DNA from: Chryseobacterium scophthalmum
GTDB lineage: Bacteria; Bacteroidota; Bacteroidia; Flavobacteriales; Weeksellaceae
Direction: 5' to 3'
Assembly: GCF_900143185.1 (NCBI RefSeq)
Contig: NZ_FSRQ01000001.1
Coordinates: 682,001 to 746,000 of the forward strand
DNA: 64,000 nt
Below, piece by piece: positions 43,084-51,336 of the stretch. The translations under genes and the position numbers were made by a program. Position 1 is the first letter of the stretch, and each line of letters begins with the position of its first letter. The notes beneath the pieces were generated by a model. It was not told the DNA's origin and searched no databases. It worked only from the letters and a program-made list of their open reading frames with translations.

Positions 43084-45948
43084 ATGAAAAATTCTACTGG
43101 TTTTTTAAAACAGAGGTCGAGAATCATTCAGATATCTGCATTTTTTCTGATGGCATCTTTTGGAACCATTCATGCACAGACTATTAAAGGAACTGTAGTC
43201 GGAAAAACAAACGGCGCTCTTCCCGGAGCAAACATTTCTATTGTTGATGAGAATACGAAAGCTGCATCATCTTTAGACGGAGATTTCAACTTACTTTCTC
43301 CAAAACTAGGTGAAATTAATCTTAAAATAGAATACATCGGTTATGAAACCAAATATTTCCCGGTAACTGTAAAAGAAGGTACAAACGACATCGGTTACAT
43401 CACCATTGATCCTGAAAATATTGCAAATAAAGATAAGCTTAAAGATATTCAAGAAATTATCATTGCTAGACCAAATGCATTAACACAGGCAAAAGCTTAC
43501 GAAATAAAGAAGAACAATAATGCAATCATGGAAGTTATTGCAGCCGATGCAATCGGAAAACTTCCGGACAGAAATGCAGCTGAAGCTGTACAAAGAGTGC
43601 AGGGTGTAGCAGTTGCAAGATATCATGGTGAAGCAGATCAGGCGACTGTAAGAGGAACTCCTTTTGCCTGGACTTCGGCATTGTTTAACGGAAACCGACT
43701 TCCGAGTGCCAATGTTTTGGGAAACCGATCTTTTGTATTAGACGTTGTTCCTTCAGAATTAATTCAGTTTGTACAAGTTGCCAAAGCAGTAACTCCCGAT
43801 ATGGACGGTGATGCCATCGGAGGAAGTATCAATTTTATTACAAGAACTGCTCCAGCAAAGAAAACATTAAGTGTAAGCGGAGCGGGAGGTTACAATAATT
43901 TTTCGAAGGACGGGACTTATAATGCGTCACTTGTGTATGGCGACCGTTTTTCCAAAAATAAACTGGGAGTACTTTTATCCGGAGCGATTTGGGACAGACA
44001 ATGGGGCGCAGATTCTTTTGATGTAACCTATAACACCAACGCAGCCAATGATGTTGAAAGAAAATCGATCAATACCGTGATGATGAAAAGGTATATGGGA
44101 ACGAGAAGAACGATTGGTTTGAATGGTGGATTGGAATATAAATTTAATGCTAACAATAAAGTTTATTTCCGTGGTATGTTTAATAAGTTTGATGATATCC
44201 GTCCGGTTTATGAAACGTATGTAGATTATACAAATACCCGCTATCAATATAATTTCAGATATTCTCATTATCAGACAGAATTGTACGGAATGGAATTGGG
44301 TGGGGAGCACAGTCTTACCTCAAAATTAAGCTTAGACTGGATGTTAAGTGATTATTCCGCAAAATATTTCTTAGACACTCCTCCTACAAATGATACAAAA
44401 GGACTTCCTATCGCAACTTTCAGACAAAAAATAAACGGAGGTTTCAACAATCTTACAAATGGAAAACGGTATTGGGGATTTGATTCTCCCTCGGGAATTG
44501 GAGGAGAATATACTGATTACAGCTCAGATATTGCAAATTCAAACGACGTGATAAGCGCCAACAAACTACTTCTTTCTCAATTGGTGATTTCAAAATTAGA
44601 TAATAATGAAAGAGATAAGATTGGAAGAGTAAATTTTAAGTATGATATCAATTCAAATATTACATTAAAAGCCGGTGCAAAATATCGTGAAAAAGACCGT
44701 ACAAGCACTTTTGGCTATAATGCAGTGTATCTTCCATCAGCTGGTAATTCTCTTACCCTTTCTCAGTTAGCGACTTCAGAACCACCAAAAGGAACTGCTT
44801 TCTTGGGAAATATGAATGGAAATTACAATCAATATGTAATGAATCCGCCAACAAAAGATCAGCTTTTCAATTTGTTTTCGCCACAAACTCTACAACAAAA
44901 CGGTTTTAATGAATTAAATGATCCTGCAAGAAACACTAGTCTTTACACCGGCGAAGAATCGGTTTTTGCAGCCTATGCAATGGCAGAGATCAAAGCTTCA
45001 GAAAAATTTAAAATTATCGGAGGTTTCAGAAATGAATCTACAAGATTAACATTAAACGGCTCAAAGCTAACCAAGGAAGGAAGTGTTTCAACTTTAAGCC
45101 CATCTGTAGTAGAAAGTAATTACGATGCGTTTTTACCGATGCTTCATTTACGTTATAATATTTCGCCAAAAGCAAATTTAAGATTTGCCTATACAAAATC
45201 ATTTATCAGACCCAATTTTGGTGATATGTCTCCAGGATCAAGCATCGACAATTCTTCGTTTGTTATCACAAGAGGAAATCCTGATCTGAAACCCACATTC
45301 AGCCAAAATCTTGATTTAATGGGAGAATATTACTTCAATAATATTGGTATTCTTTCGGGAGGTGTATTTTATAAAAAGATCTCTGACATTGTTTTCTCAG
45401 ATACTTCTGTGATGAATATTGACGGAACAAATTACACGGTAACTCAGTCAAAAAACCTTCAGGATTCAAAATTATTAGGATTTGAGGCTGGAATTAATAA
45501 ACGTCTTGATTTTCTACCGGGCTTCTGGAATGGTTTCGGGGTAGAATTCAATTATACCTACATCGACTCTGAGGTTGAGGTTCCGAGAACTGCCAATATT
45601 TTTGATAAAACTTCTTTGCCGAATCAATCTAAAAATCTATTCAACGCCATTTTATATTACGAAGGTAATAAAGTGATGGTGCGTCTTGCCGGAAATTACA
45701 GAGGAAAATCAGTAGAAACCATCAACCAAAAACTAGGACCCGATTATTATATCTGGTCAGATAAAAACTTTACGATTGATTTCTCAGCAAGTTATGATAT
45801 TACTAAAAAAGTTAAAGTATTTATTGAGCTGAATAATTTGAGCAATGAGAGCTTAAGACTTTATATGGGTGATAACAAGAAAAGAATCACTTCAAACGAA
45901 TGGTACGGAAGCAGAGGACAAATGGGAGTTCGTTGGCAAATATTTTAA
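43084..45948 (+). CDS. TonB-dependent receptor with CarboxypepD_reg-like N-terminal domain
   Basis: 954 aa. Signal peptide about 1-31 (ends IHAQ), then a carboxypeptidase-regulatory-like beta-sandwich (TIKGTVVGKTNGALPGANIS), a plug domain (MEVIAADAIGKLPDRNAAEA, GGSINFITR) and a 22-strand-type barrel ending VRWQIF. No SusD partner follows; instead a secreted phosphatase does. The substrate is unknown; the plug resembles the TonB-dep receptors often annotated for siderophores or small organics. Confidence 0.93.
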   Translation: MKNSTGFLKQRSRIIQISAFFLMASFGTIHAQTIKGTVVGKTNGALPGANISIVDENTKAASSLDGDFNLLSPKLGEINLKIEYIGYETKYFPVTVKEGTNDIGYITIDPENIANKDKLKDIQEIIIARPNALTQAKAYEIKKNNNAIMEVIAADAIGKLPDRNAAEAVQRVQGVAVARYHGEADQATVRGTPFAWTSALFNGNRLPSANVLGNRSFVLDVVPSELIQFVQVAKAVTPDMDGDAIGGSINFITRTAPAKKTLSVSGAGGYNNFSKDGTYNASLVYGDRFSKNKLGVLLSGAIWDRQWGADSFDVTYNTNAANDVERKSINTVMMKRYMGTRRTIGLNGGLEYKFNANNKVYFRGMFNKFDDIRPVYETYVDYTNTRYQYNFRYSHYQTELYGMELGGEHSLTSKLSLDWMLSDYSAKYFLDTPPTNDTKGLPIATFRQKINGGFNNLTNGKRYWGFDSPSGIGGEYTDYSSDIANSNDVISANKLLLSQLVISKLDNNERDKIGRVNFKYDINSNITLKAGAKYREKDRTSTFGYNAVYLPSAGNSLTLSQLATSEPPKGTAFLGNMNGNYNQYVMNPPTKDQLFNLFSPQTLQQNGFNELNDPARNTSLYTGEESVFAAYAMAEIKASEKFKIIGGFRNESTRLTLNGSKLTKEGSVSTLSPSVVESNYDAFLPMLHLRYNISPKANLRFAYTKSFIRPNFGDMSPGSSIDNSSFVITRGNPDLKPTFSQNLDLMGEYYFNNIGILSGGVFYKKISDIVFSDTSVMNIDGTNYTVTQSKNLQDSKLLGFEAGINKRLDFLPGFWNGFGVEFNYTYIDSEVEVPRTANIFDKTSLPNQSKNLFNAILYYEGNKVMVRLAGNYRGKSVETINQKLGPDYYIWSDKNFTIDFSASYDITKKVKVFIELNNLSNESLRLYMGDNKKRITSNEWYGSRGQMGVRWQIF

Positions 45949-45957
45949 AATTTATAT

Positions 45958-46782
45958 ATGAAAAAAACAGGATTAGCATTGGCAATTATCGCCTTCGGAG
46001 CAACTGCGAATGCACAAATTACAGACAGTTTGAGACGTGTTGTAAAAATGGAAAGAGCTTATAATTTCAGAGATACGGGAGGCTACAAAACTGCAGACGG
46101 AAAAGAAGTTGTTTTGGGAAAAGTATTCAGAAGTGATGCAATCGATAAACTGACAGATAAAGATTTAAAAACCTTTAAAGATAAAAAAATCGTTACTGTG
46201 GTAGATTTCAGAGGTGTTGAAGAAGCTAAAAAAGCTCAGGATCGTTTACCGGAAAATACAAATTATATTTTGTGCCCTGCAGGAAGCAACAATCTTCCGA
46301 CAACACAAGATATGGCAAAAATGTTCAAAGACAAAAACTTTCTATTTGATATGTATGGTGATGGCGGATTGCCTTATTTCGGAGAAAGATACAGATCATT
46401 ATTCGTTCAGTTATTAACTCTAAAACCTAATGAAGCTCTTTTATTCCATTGTACAGGAGGGCGAGATAGAACAGGAATGGCTTCAGCTTTATTTCTTAAA
46501 ATATTGGGAGTTCCGCAGGAAGTTATTGAGAGCGATTATGTAGCTTCAAACTTTTATTTAGCAAAAAATCCGACAATGAAAGGAATGTATTCCGGATTAT
46601 CAAAAATGGCGGGAATGACAGAAACAGAAATCAAACAACAAATGGAGTTAAGACCGGAACTGATCAGAAATTTCTTTGCAGCCATCAATAAAAAATACGG
46701 AAGCGTAGAAAATTTCTTTCAGGTAGAAATGGGGATAGGATCGAGAGAGATTGCCGTTTTGAAACAGAAATATTTAAAATAG
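45958..46782 (+). CDS. Secreted tyrosine/lipid phosphatase-like protein
   Basis: 274 aa. Signal peptide about 1-19 (ends ANA). The phosphatase loop CX5R is in LFHCTGGRDRTGMASALFL, and the N-terminal YNFRDTGGYKTADGKEV and GKVFRSDAIDKLTDKD match the Y_phosphatase3 family (as in Listeria LipA and Mycobacterium PtpB). Members act on phosphotyrosine or phosphoinositides. It lies nine bases after the TonB receptor gene, so the two are co-transcribed; periplasmic dephosphorylation of an imported or surface ligand is plausible (inference). Confidence 0.88.
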   Translation: MKKTGLALAIIAFGATANAQITDSLRRVVKMERAYNFRDTGGYKTADGKEVVLGKVFRSDAIDKLTDKDLKTFKDKKIVTVVDFRGVEEAKKAQDRLPENTNYILCPAGSNNLPTTQDMAKMFKDKNFLFDMYGDGGLPYFGERYRSLFVQLLTLKPNEALLFHCTGGRDRTGMASALFLKILGVPQEVIESDYVASNFYLAKNPTMKGMYSGLSKMAGMTETEIKQQMELRPELIRNFFAAINKKYGSVENFFQVEMGIGSREIAVLKQKYLK

Positions 46783-46907
46783 TCAATAGTGAATTTTGCT
46801 TCGCAAGTCATCAGTCAATTTTAAATATTCACCAAAAAATTGACAAGCAAAGCGAATTGACAATTCACCATTCAGTAATAAAAAATCAGTCAGAATTAAA
46901 TTTTTAG

Positions 46908-46939
46908 AATAAGCCGTGTGATTTTTCGCACGGTTTATT
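46908..46939. terminator. Bidirectional terminator between phosphatase and rhodanese genes
   Basis: AATAAGCCGTGTG (46908-46920) pairs with CGCACGGTTTATT (46927-46939) over 13 pairs including G-U. The loop is ATTTTT. It overlaps the end of the minus-strand rhodanese gene. Upstream, 46785-46872 holds an imperfect inverted repeat (GTGAATTTTGCTTCGC... / ...AAGCGAATTGACAATTCAC). Confidence 0.75.
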
Positions 46940-47309
46940 TGCTTTCGGTAGATTTTAAATCAAGACTTTTCTGCAAATCGCTCCATGCACCGCCGTTATA
47001 AACTTTTTTAAAGCCTTTTTCTTTTAAAATAGATTCAACTTTTACACTTCTTAAACCGTGTGAGCAAACTGTAATATAAGTTTTCTCCGGATCAAGTTCT
47101 ACATATCTTTCACGGATAGTTCCTAAAGAAATATTTTGTGAACCATCAATATGTCCGGTTTCAAACTCTTTTTCGGTTCGCACATCAAGAATTACGGCGC
47201 CGTTTTTAATTAATTTGTCTAAACCATCGTCCAACGTTTGGAATTTATAGACTCTGTAAACAACATACATCAGGAAAATAATTCCGCCAAAGATCAAAAT
47301 ACTTTTCAT
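46935..47309 (-). CDS. Membrane-anchored rhodanese-domain protein
   Basis: 124 aa. An N-terminal membrane helix (about 3-20, ILIFGGIIFLMYVVYRVY) and one rhodanese domain: GAVILDVRTEKEFETGHIDGS and the active-site Cys in TVCSHGLRSVKVE. Probably a periplasm- or cytoplasm-facing sulfur transferase or sensor. Last gene of a three-gene operon downstream of a TetR operator. Confidence 0.88.
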   Translation of the reverse strand: MKSILIFGGIIFLMYVVYRVYKFQTLDDGLDKLIKNGAVILDVRTEKEFETGHIDGSQNISLGTIRERYVELDPEKTYITVCSHGLRSVKVESILKEKGFKKVYNGGAWSDLQKSLDLKSTESK

Positions 47310-47343
47310 TTGTAAATATTTATTGTTTTTTAAAGAGGTGACT

Positions 47344-47646
47344 TTATAGCTTACTTAATATCTTTCGGTCAATATAGAATGTTCCAAACGGAATGATGCA
47401 AGCCAATAATACTTTCCAGGTAGTTTCTTTGAATTTCCAGTTTTGTTCTATACCAACGCTCAACGTATTAAATAAAAACAACAGAAATAATGAACCATGA
47501 ATTGGTCCCATCATTTTTACAAAGGCTGGATCATCAAATCCATACTTCAATGGAACTGCGATAAATACTAAGGTTAATAATGAAATTCCTTCAAGGATCG
47601 CAATAATCCTTAAGCGTCCGATTTTAGTTTTAAATAGATCAATCAT
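47344..47646 (-). CDS. DUF3817 family membrane protein
   Basis: 100 aa with three membrane helices. The DUF3817 pattern is visible: IGRLRIIAILEGISLLTLVF, KMMGPIHGSLFLLF and LACIIPFGTFYIDRKIL. Function unknown. It starts two bases after the upstream membrane-protein gene ends. Confidence 0.85.
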   Translation of the reverse strand: MIDLFKTKIGRLRIIAILEGISLLTLVFIAVPLKYGFDDPAFVKMMGPIHGSLFLLFLFNTLSVGIEQNWKFKETTWKVLLACIIPFGTFYIDRKILSKL

Positions 47647-47648
47647 AA

Positions 47649-48107
47649 TTATCTGAAATAAGGTCTGTTAGCAAGTGGAGAAAACGGCCAGGGAATAGCA
47701 ATGAAAATAACGACTAAAGCGATGATGAAATAAATCAACATGGTTTTAAATTTCTCTTTATCAGTCGTTTTTCTTTTTGAAATGGATGATCCAATCGTGA
47801 TCAGAATAATAGAAAACAACATCAGAAAAATATGGATCAAACCGAAAAACAGTAAATCAAATGATTCTTTAGCTGCATTGAAATTATTCCAAAAGTATTT
47901 GAAGATAGGGCTTTGAGAATACAATGTAATTCCTAAAACCAGTTGAATATGAGCGATCGTTGCTGTAGAATGTCTTACAAAATCATCTGTTTTTGTAAAT
48001 TCTTTATTCGAAAAATAACCTTTGTAAGCAATGAAAATCGAGTAGAGTAAACTCAGTAAAACCAACCATCGAAAAGTAGAATGCAGAAATGTAAGGGTTT
48101 GATACAT
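47649..48107 (-). CDS. Four-helix membrane protein of unknown function
   Basis: 152 aa from ATG 48107 (MYQTLTFLHSTFRWL). The upstream frame to 48149 runs into the operator and promoter and is not used. Four membrane helices are visible (WLVLLSLLYSIFIAYKGYF; IAHIQLVLGITLYS; LLFFGLIHIFLMLFSIILI; FIIALVVIFIAIPW). His residues in helices 1-3 recall cytochrome-like or heme-handling proteins, but that is speculative. First gene of the TetR-controlled operon. Confidence 0.75.
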   Translation of the reverse strand: MYQTLTFLHSTFRWLVLLSLLYSIFIAYKGYFSNKEFTKTDDFVRHSTATIAHIQLVLGITLYSQSPIFKYFWNNFNAAKESFDLLFFGLIHIFLMLFSIILITIGSSISKRKTTDKEKFKTMLIYFIIALVVIFIAIPWPFSPLANRPYFR

Positions 48108-48129
48108 ATTCAAATTTTTATCAACACGA

Positions 48130-48167
48130 CAAAGATAAAACAAAAACATACTAATTGGTATGTTTTT
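48130..48167 (-). promoter_or_regulatory. TetR-type operator overlapping a -7/-33 promoter
   Basis: A perfect 10-base inverted repeat AAAAACATAC (48142-48151) / GTATGTTTTT (48158-48167) with centre TAATTG. A -7 box TATCTTTG (minus strand, 48137 to 48130) lies directly beside it, 23 bases before the ATG at 48107. The palindrome covers the -33 region, a classic repressor position. It sits directly after the TetR gene, whose product is the obvious candidate. Confidence 0.7.
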
Positions 48168-48178
48168 AAATAAAAAAA

Positions 48179-48769
48179 TTATTTCAGTGTATCAAAATAA
48201 GACTTAAGTCCCTTTAAATAAATAAGATAAACTCCTTTAGAATTTTCTAATTTACCCAGATTTCTTACTCCCCAATAACCGGACATCACAAAAACAGTAA
48301 CCTCTTTAGCGCTAATGTCAGATTTAATTTTACCATTTTCTTTTCCTTTTTCTATGGCACCGATCATTGCTTTTTCCCATTCCAGAGAAAGTTCATTTAA
48401 AGCTTTTGTAAATTCAATATTCCAGGGTGCCATTTCCTGTGTAAAGTTGGAGGCCGGGCAACCGTATTCAACCTTCAGATCTTCATTCTCCATCAATAAA
48501 TGATGCATCAGATCATAAATTGTATCTAAAGGATCTACATCGCTTTGAAAAGGTTCAATAAAAGTATTTTTGAAAGTAGGTCTCATCCTTTCATTGATGA
48601 TGGCCAAACCCATTTCATCCTTCGTTTTAAAATAATAATAGAAAGCTCCTTTTGTTACCTGAGTCGTGGCAATGATCTCATCAACACTCGTTGTCTGATA
48701 ACCGTTGGTGTAGATCAGTTCAAATGCTTTTTGAAGAATATTTTGGCGGGTTGCTTCCGATTTTTTCAT
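48179..48769 (-). CDS. TetR/AcrR family transcriptional regulator
   Basis: 196 aa from ATG 48769 (MKKSEATRQNILQKAFELI), which places the HTH (TSVDEIIATTQVTKGAFYYYF) at the usual distance; the frame extends to 48817. The ligand-binding part contains CPASNFTQEMAPW, typical of the TetR_C group near oxidoreductase or membrane genes. It lies immediately upstream of, and is probably the repressor of, the membrane protein-DUF3817-rhodanese operon. Confidence 0.88.
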   Translation of the reverse strand: MKKSEATRQNILQKAFELIYTNGYQTTSVDEIIATTQVTKGAFYYYFKTKDEMGLAIINERMRPTFKNTFIEPFQSDVDPLDTIYDLMHHLLMENEDLKVEYGCPASNFTQEMAPWNIEFTKALNELSLEWEKAMIGAIEKGKENGKIKSDISAKEVTVFVMSGYWGVRNLGKLENSKGVYLIYLKGLKSYFDTLK

Positions 48770-48819
48770 AAAATACCAATGGGTCTGTTTTACAAAGGAA
48801 CAAATTTTATCAATCAAAA

Positions 48820-48847
48820 AAAAGAGCTGCTTTGAAACAACTCTTTT
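48820..48847 (-). terminator. Terminator of the enone reductase gene
   Basis: AAAAGAGCTG (48820-48829) pairs with CAACTCTTTT (48838-48847) with one unpaired base. On the minus strand a long T-run follows. Confidence 0.7.
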
Positions 48848-48858
48848 AAATTAATGAT

Positions 48859-49935
48859 CTAAGGGATCAGTTTTTCTTCTCTTAATTTTTCAAATAGATC
48901 AAGAAAAGATTCTTCAGTGTTTTGATATTCTACAAATCCTGATTTTCTACTGTTGCTCATGTCAGTCATTACTTCCAAAGGTCTTCCCAAATCTAAATCG
49001 GTATGCCAAGCTGAAGACAATCGGTCTAAATTGCTTTCTTTTAAACCATATTTTTCGGCTATTGTTTTCCAGATCTCATGTTTGTTCTGCATTTCTTTTT
49101 CAAGAGGTTTAATTTCATTTTCAAAACCGACAGCTTCTATTTCAAACCAATCTGCAAGTCTTTTCCAAAGCCATTTCCAACGAAACACATCACCATTTGA
49201 AATATTAAAGGCTTTATTTTTAGCTTCTTCTGCAGTTGATGCCCAAACCAATTGTTTTGCTAAAATTCTTGCGTCTGTAACATCCGAAATTCCGTTCCAT
49301 TGTTCAGAAGATCCAGGCCAGACAAATTTTTCACCCGTTTCTTTACAGATACTTGCATAAACCGCCAAAGTAGTTCCCATATTCATTGCATTTCCGACAG
49401 CATAACCGATCACAGTATGAGGTCTGTGAATGCTCCAGGTAAAACCATCTCTCTCAGAAGCAGCATAGACCTCATCTTCCTGAGCATAATAAAAGTTAGG
49501 AAGTGGAAGTCTCGGTTGGTCTTCTCTCACAGGAGTTTCCGGAAGTTTTCCTTCTTTTGCGTACGCTTCGAATGGTCCTAAATAATGTTTCAATCCTGTA
49601 ACCAAAGCAACATGTTGTACCGATCTTTTTGGAGATAAAACATTAAGTAAATTCCTCACCAATGTGCTGTTTACACGAATATTTTCTTCTTCAGTATCAT
49701 TTCGCATCCACGTTGTGAAAAAGATATGAGTAGGAGAGATGTTCTCTAATGCATTCTCTAAACTTTGCACATTTAATAAATCAGCTTTTACGGGAATCAA
49801 TCCGTTGATATTATCATTTGTATTTCTGGATATTCCGTAAGTTGTCCAGCCTTGAGATATAAGCTCCTGAGCAAGATTGCTTCCCGTAATTCCTGTTGCA
49901 CCGACGACCAATGCAATGCTTTTATTGTTTTCCAT
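48859..49935 (-). CDS. PRISE-like SDR family enone reductase
   Basis: 358 aa atypical short-chain dehydrogenase. NAD(P) motif VGATGITGSNLAQ at about residues 11-23, then VTGLKHYLGPFE, the diagnostic PRISE motif NFYYAQED containing the catalytic Tyr, and SIHRPHTVIGYA. Plant and bacterial relatives reduce enones such as progesterone; the bacterial substrate is unknown. Its promoter carries two CRP/FNR-type boxes, and a Crp/Fnr gene lies just upstream. Confidence 0.85.
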   Translation of the reverse strand: MENNKSIALVVGATGITGSNLAQELISQGWTTYGISRNTNDNINGLIPVKADLLNVQSLENALENISPTHIFFTTWMRNDTEEENIRVNSTLVRNLLNVLSPKRSVQHVALVTGLKHYLGPFEAYAKEGKLPETPVREDQPRLPLPNFYYAQEDEVYAASERDGFTWSIHRPHTVIGYAVGNAMNMGTTLAVYASICKETGEKFVWPGSSEQWNGISDVTDARILAKQLVWASTAEEAKNKAFNISNGDVFRWKWLWKRLADWFEIEAVGFENEIKPLEKEMQNKHEIWKTIAEKYGLKESNLDRLSSAWHTDLDLGRPLEVMTDMSNSRKSGFVEYQNTEESFLDLFEKLREEKLIP

Positions 49936-49953
49936 AATGTAAAATTTCTTCTA

Positions 49954-50020
49954 CAAAATTATGAGGATGAAAAGCGAAAACACTTGATCTACATCATGAG
50001 TTTCTGTTGACTTTAATCAA
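49954..50020 (-). promoter_or_regulatory. Two CRP/FNR-type boxes plus -7 box, site 4
   Basis: On the minus strand: TTGATTAAAGTCAA (50020 to 50007), ATGATGTAGATCAA (49997 to 49984), a 22-base gap, then TAATTTTG (49961 to 49954), 18 bases before the ATG at 49935. The proximal box sits near -41 and the distal one is centred 23 bases further upstream, about two helix turns. Same design as sites 1-3. Confidence 0.7.
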
Positions 50021-50038
50021 GTCCATATTCAGTAAACA

Positions 50039-50620
50039 TCAACCTTTCAATAAAATTTTCTTTCGGATTCTACTGATCGTTTCAGGAGCTAATCCTAAAT
50101 AAGAAGCAATAAGATTATGCGGAACTCTCTGAATGACCTGTGGATTTTTATGGGCAAATTCCCTGTATTTTTCTTCTGCCGTATAACTGTTGGATACAAT
50201 CAAGCGATAATCTTTTGTAACCAGACTATTCTGATACAAGATCCTGAAATAACGATCCATTACTGGAATTTTAAGCATCAGATCTTCATAATCCTCTCTG
50301 GTGATCATCAACAGTTCTGTATTTTCGACTGCATCAATATTCAAAACAGATCTTTCCTGATTAATAAAGCTGTTAAAATCTGAGATCCACCATCCTTCGA
50401 AGGCAAACATATTGATGTGATCACCACCTTTTCCATCAGGAAAATAAGACTTTAACAAACCTTCACTTACAAAAGAAAGATACTTGCAGACATCTCCTTC
50501 CTGCAGCAAATATTGTTTTTTCTTCAATTTTTTCACTGAAAAAAAAGATTGTAAATCAGTTTTCTGCTGATCCGTTAAATCAACTTTATCCTGAATGTGA
50601 GAAAGGAGCATATCAAACAT
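50039..50620 (-). CDS. Crp/Fnr family transcriptional regulator
   Basis: 193 aa. CNB-type domain (YLLQEGDVCKYLSFVSEGLLK, WWISDFNSFI) and HTH (VPHNLIASYLGLAPETISRIRKKI). The recognition helix PETISRIR resembles that of the 29933 protein. Proteins of this group often neighbour oxidoreductase genes in Bacteroidetes. The next gene downstream is the enone reductase with two CRP/FNR-type boxes. It starts 30 bases after the DoxX stop and may end the AKR-DUF3861-DoxX operon. Confidence 0.88.
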   Translation of the reverse strand: MFDMLLSHIQDKVDLTDQQKTDLQSFFSVKKLKKKQYLLQEGDVCKYLSFVSEGLLKSYFPDGKGGDHINMFAFEGWWISDFNSFINQERSVLNIDAVENTELLMITREDYEDLMLKIPVMDRYFRILYQNSLVTKDYRLIVSNSYTAEEKYREFAHKNPQVIQRVPHNLIASYLGLAPETISRIRKKILLKG

Positions 50621-50650
50621 TAGAAAAATATTTAATCAAAAATAATACTT

Positions 50651-51040
50651 TTACAAGCTACTTTCTTCTGTTTTAAATTTTTCATAAAACCAAAACAATC
50701 CGAATAAATAAAATGAATGGAGTAGCTGTGCTTCAATGGCAGACCAGTTTTCGATGGAGCAGCTTCCAAAAATCAAAATACTCATTAACACTAAAGCTGA
50801 ATATAAAGTATATTTTGTTTTAAAATTAATCAACAACAATATTCCAAGAATTGTTTCGGCAATAGGTAAAACATAACCAAACGGAACAATTATAAGTTTT
50901 GGAATCATCGATTTTTCCATTGTGGTAACCATCCAATCGCTAAAAGTATGAAGCTTCGGAATTCTTACCAATCCGTGTCCCAATAAAGAAACGGCAATTG
51001 GAAGTTTTAAAAAGAAGAATGCTGTTTTAAAATCTTTCAT
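50651..51040 (-). CDS. DoxX-like family membrane protein
   Basis: 129 aa from ATG 51040; the TTG at 51043 would add one residue. Four membrane helices (FFFLKLPIAVSLLGHGLVRI; IIVPFGYVLPIAETILGILLL; TLYSALVLMSILIFG; SFYLFGLFWFYE). The loop pattern LGHGLVRIPKL and PIAETILGILLL suit DoxX-like proteins linked to quinone or redox metabolism. Starts four bases after the DUF3861 stop. Confidence 0.75.
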   Translation of the reverse strand: MKDFKTAFFFLKLPIAVSLLGHGLVRIPKLHTFSDWMVTTMEKSMIPKLIIVPFGYVLPIAETILGILLLINFKTKYTLYSALVLMSILIFGSCSIENWSAIEAQLLHSFYLFGLFWFYEKFKTEESSL

Positions 51041-51043
51041 CAA

Positions 51044-51334
51044 TTACTGACTTTTCAGTTTTTTCATAAACTCCATGATGGCAGGTCGCAGATCTTCAAA
51101 TAAAGGATGCTGTTTGTTTTTTAACATCACTTCTGTGAAAAGCTTTAACCCTAATGCAAATTCCTGAGCAGTATTTTCGTCTTCAAAAATATTTTTGGCT
51201 TTTATAACCTCAAATATTTTAAAAAGATCGTCATGATTTTCAAAATCAAAATCTAAGTTTTTATCTCCAGCAGAACCATCTTTTAATGATAATTCTTTAA
51301 GCTGGAGATGATATTTATTGTTTCTTTTTTCCAT
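51044..51334 (-). CDS. DUF3861 family protein
   Basis: 96 aa, charged and soluble. MEKRNNKYHLQLKELSLKDG and LDFDFENHDDLFKIFEVIK and PLFEDLRPAIMEFMKKLK match DUF3861. Function unknown. It lies between the aldo/keto reductase and DoxX-like genes with gaps of two to three bases. Confidence 0.8.
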   Translation of the reverse strand: MEKRNNKYHLQLKELSLKDGSAGDKNLDFDFENHDDLFKIFEVIKAKNIFEDENTAQEFALGLKLFTEVMLKNKQHPLFEDLRPAIMEFMKKLKSQ

Positions 51335-51336
51335 TT

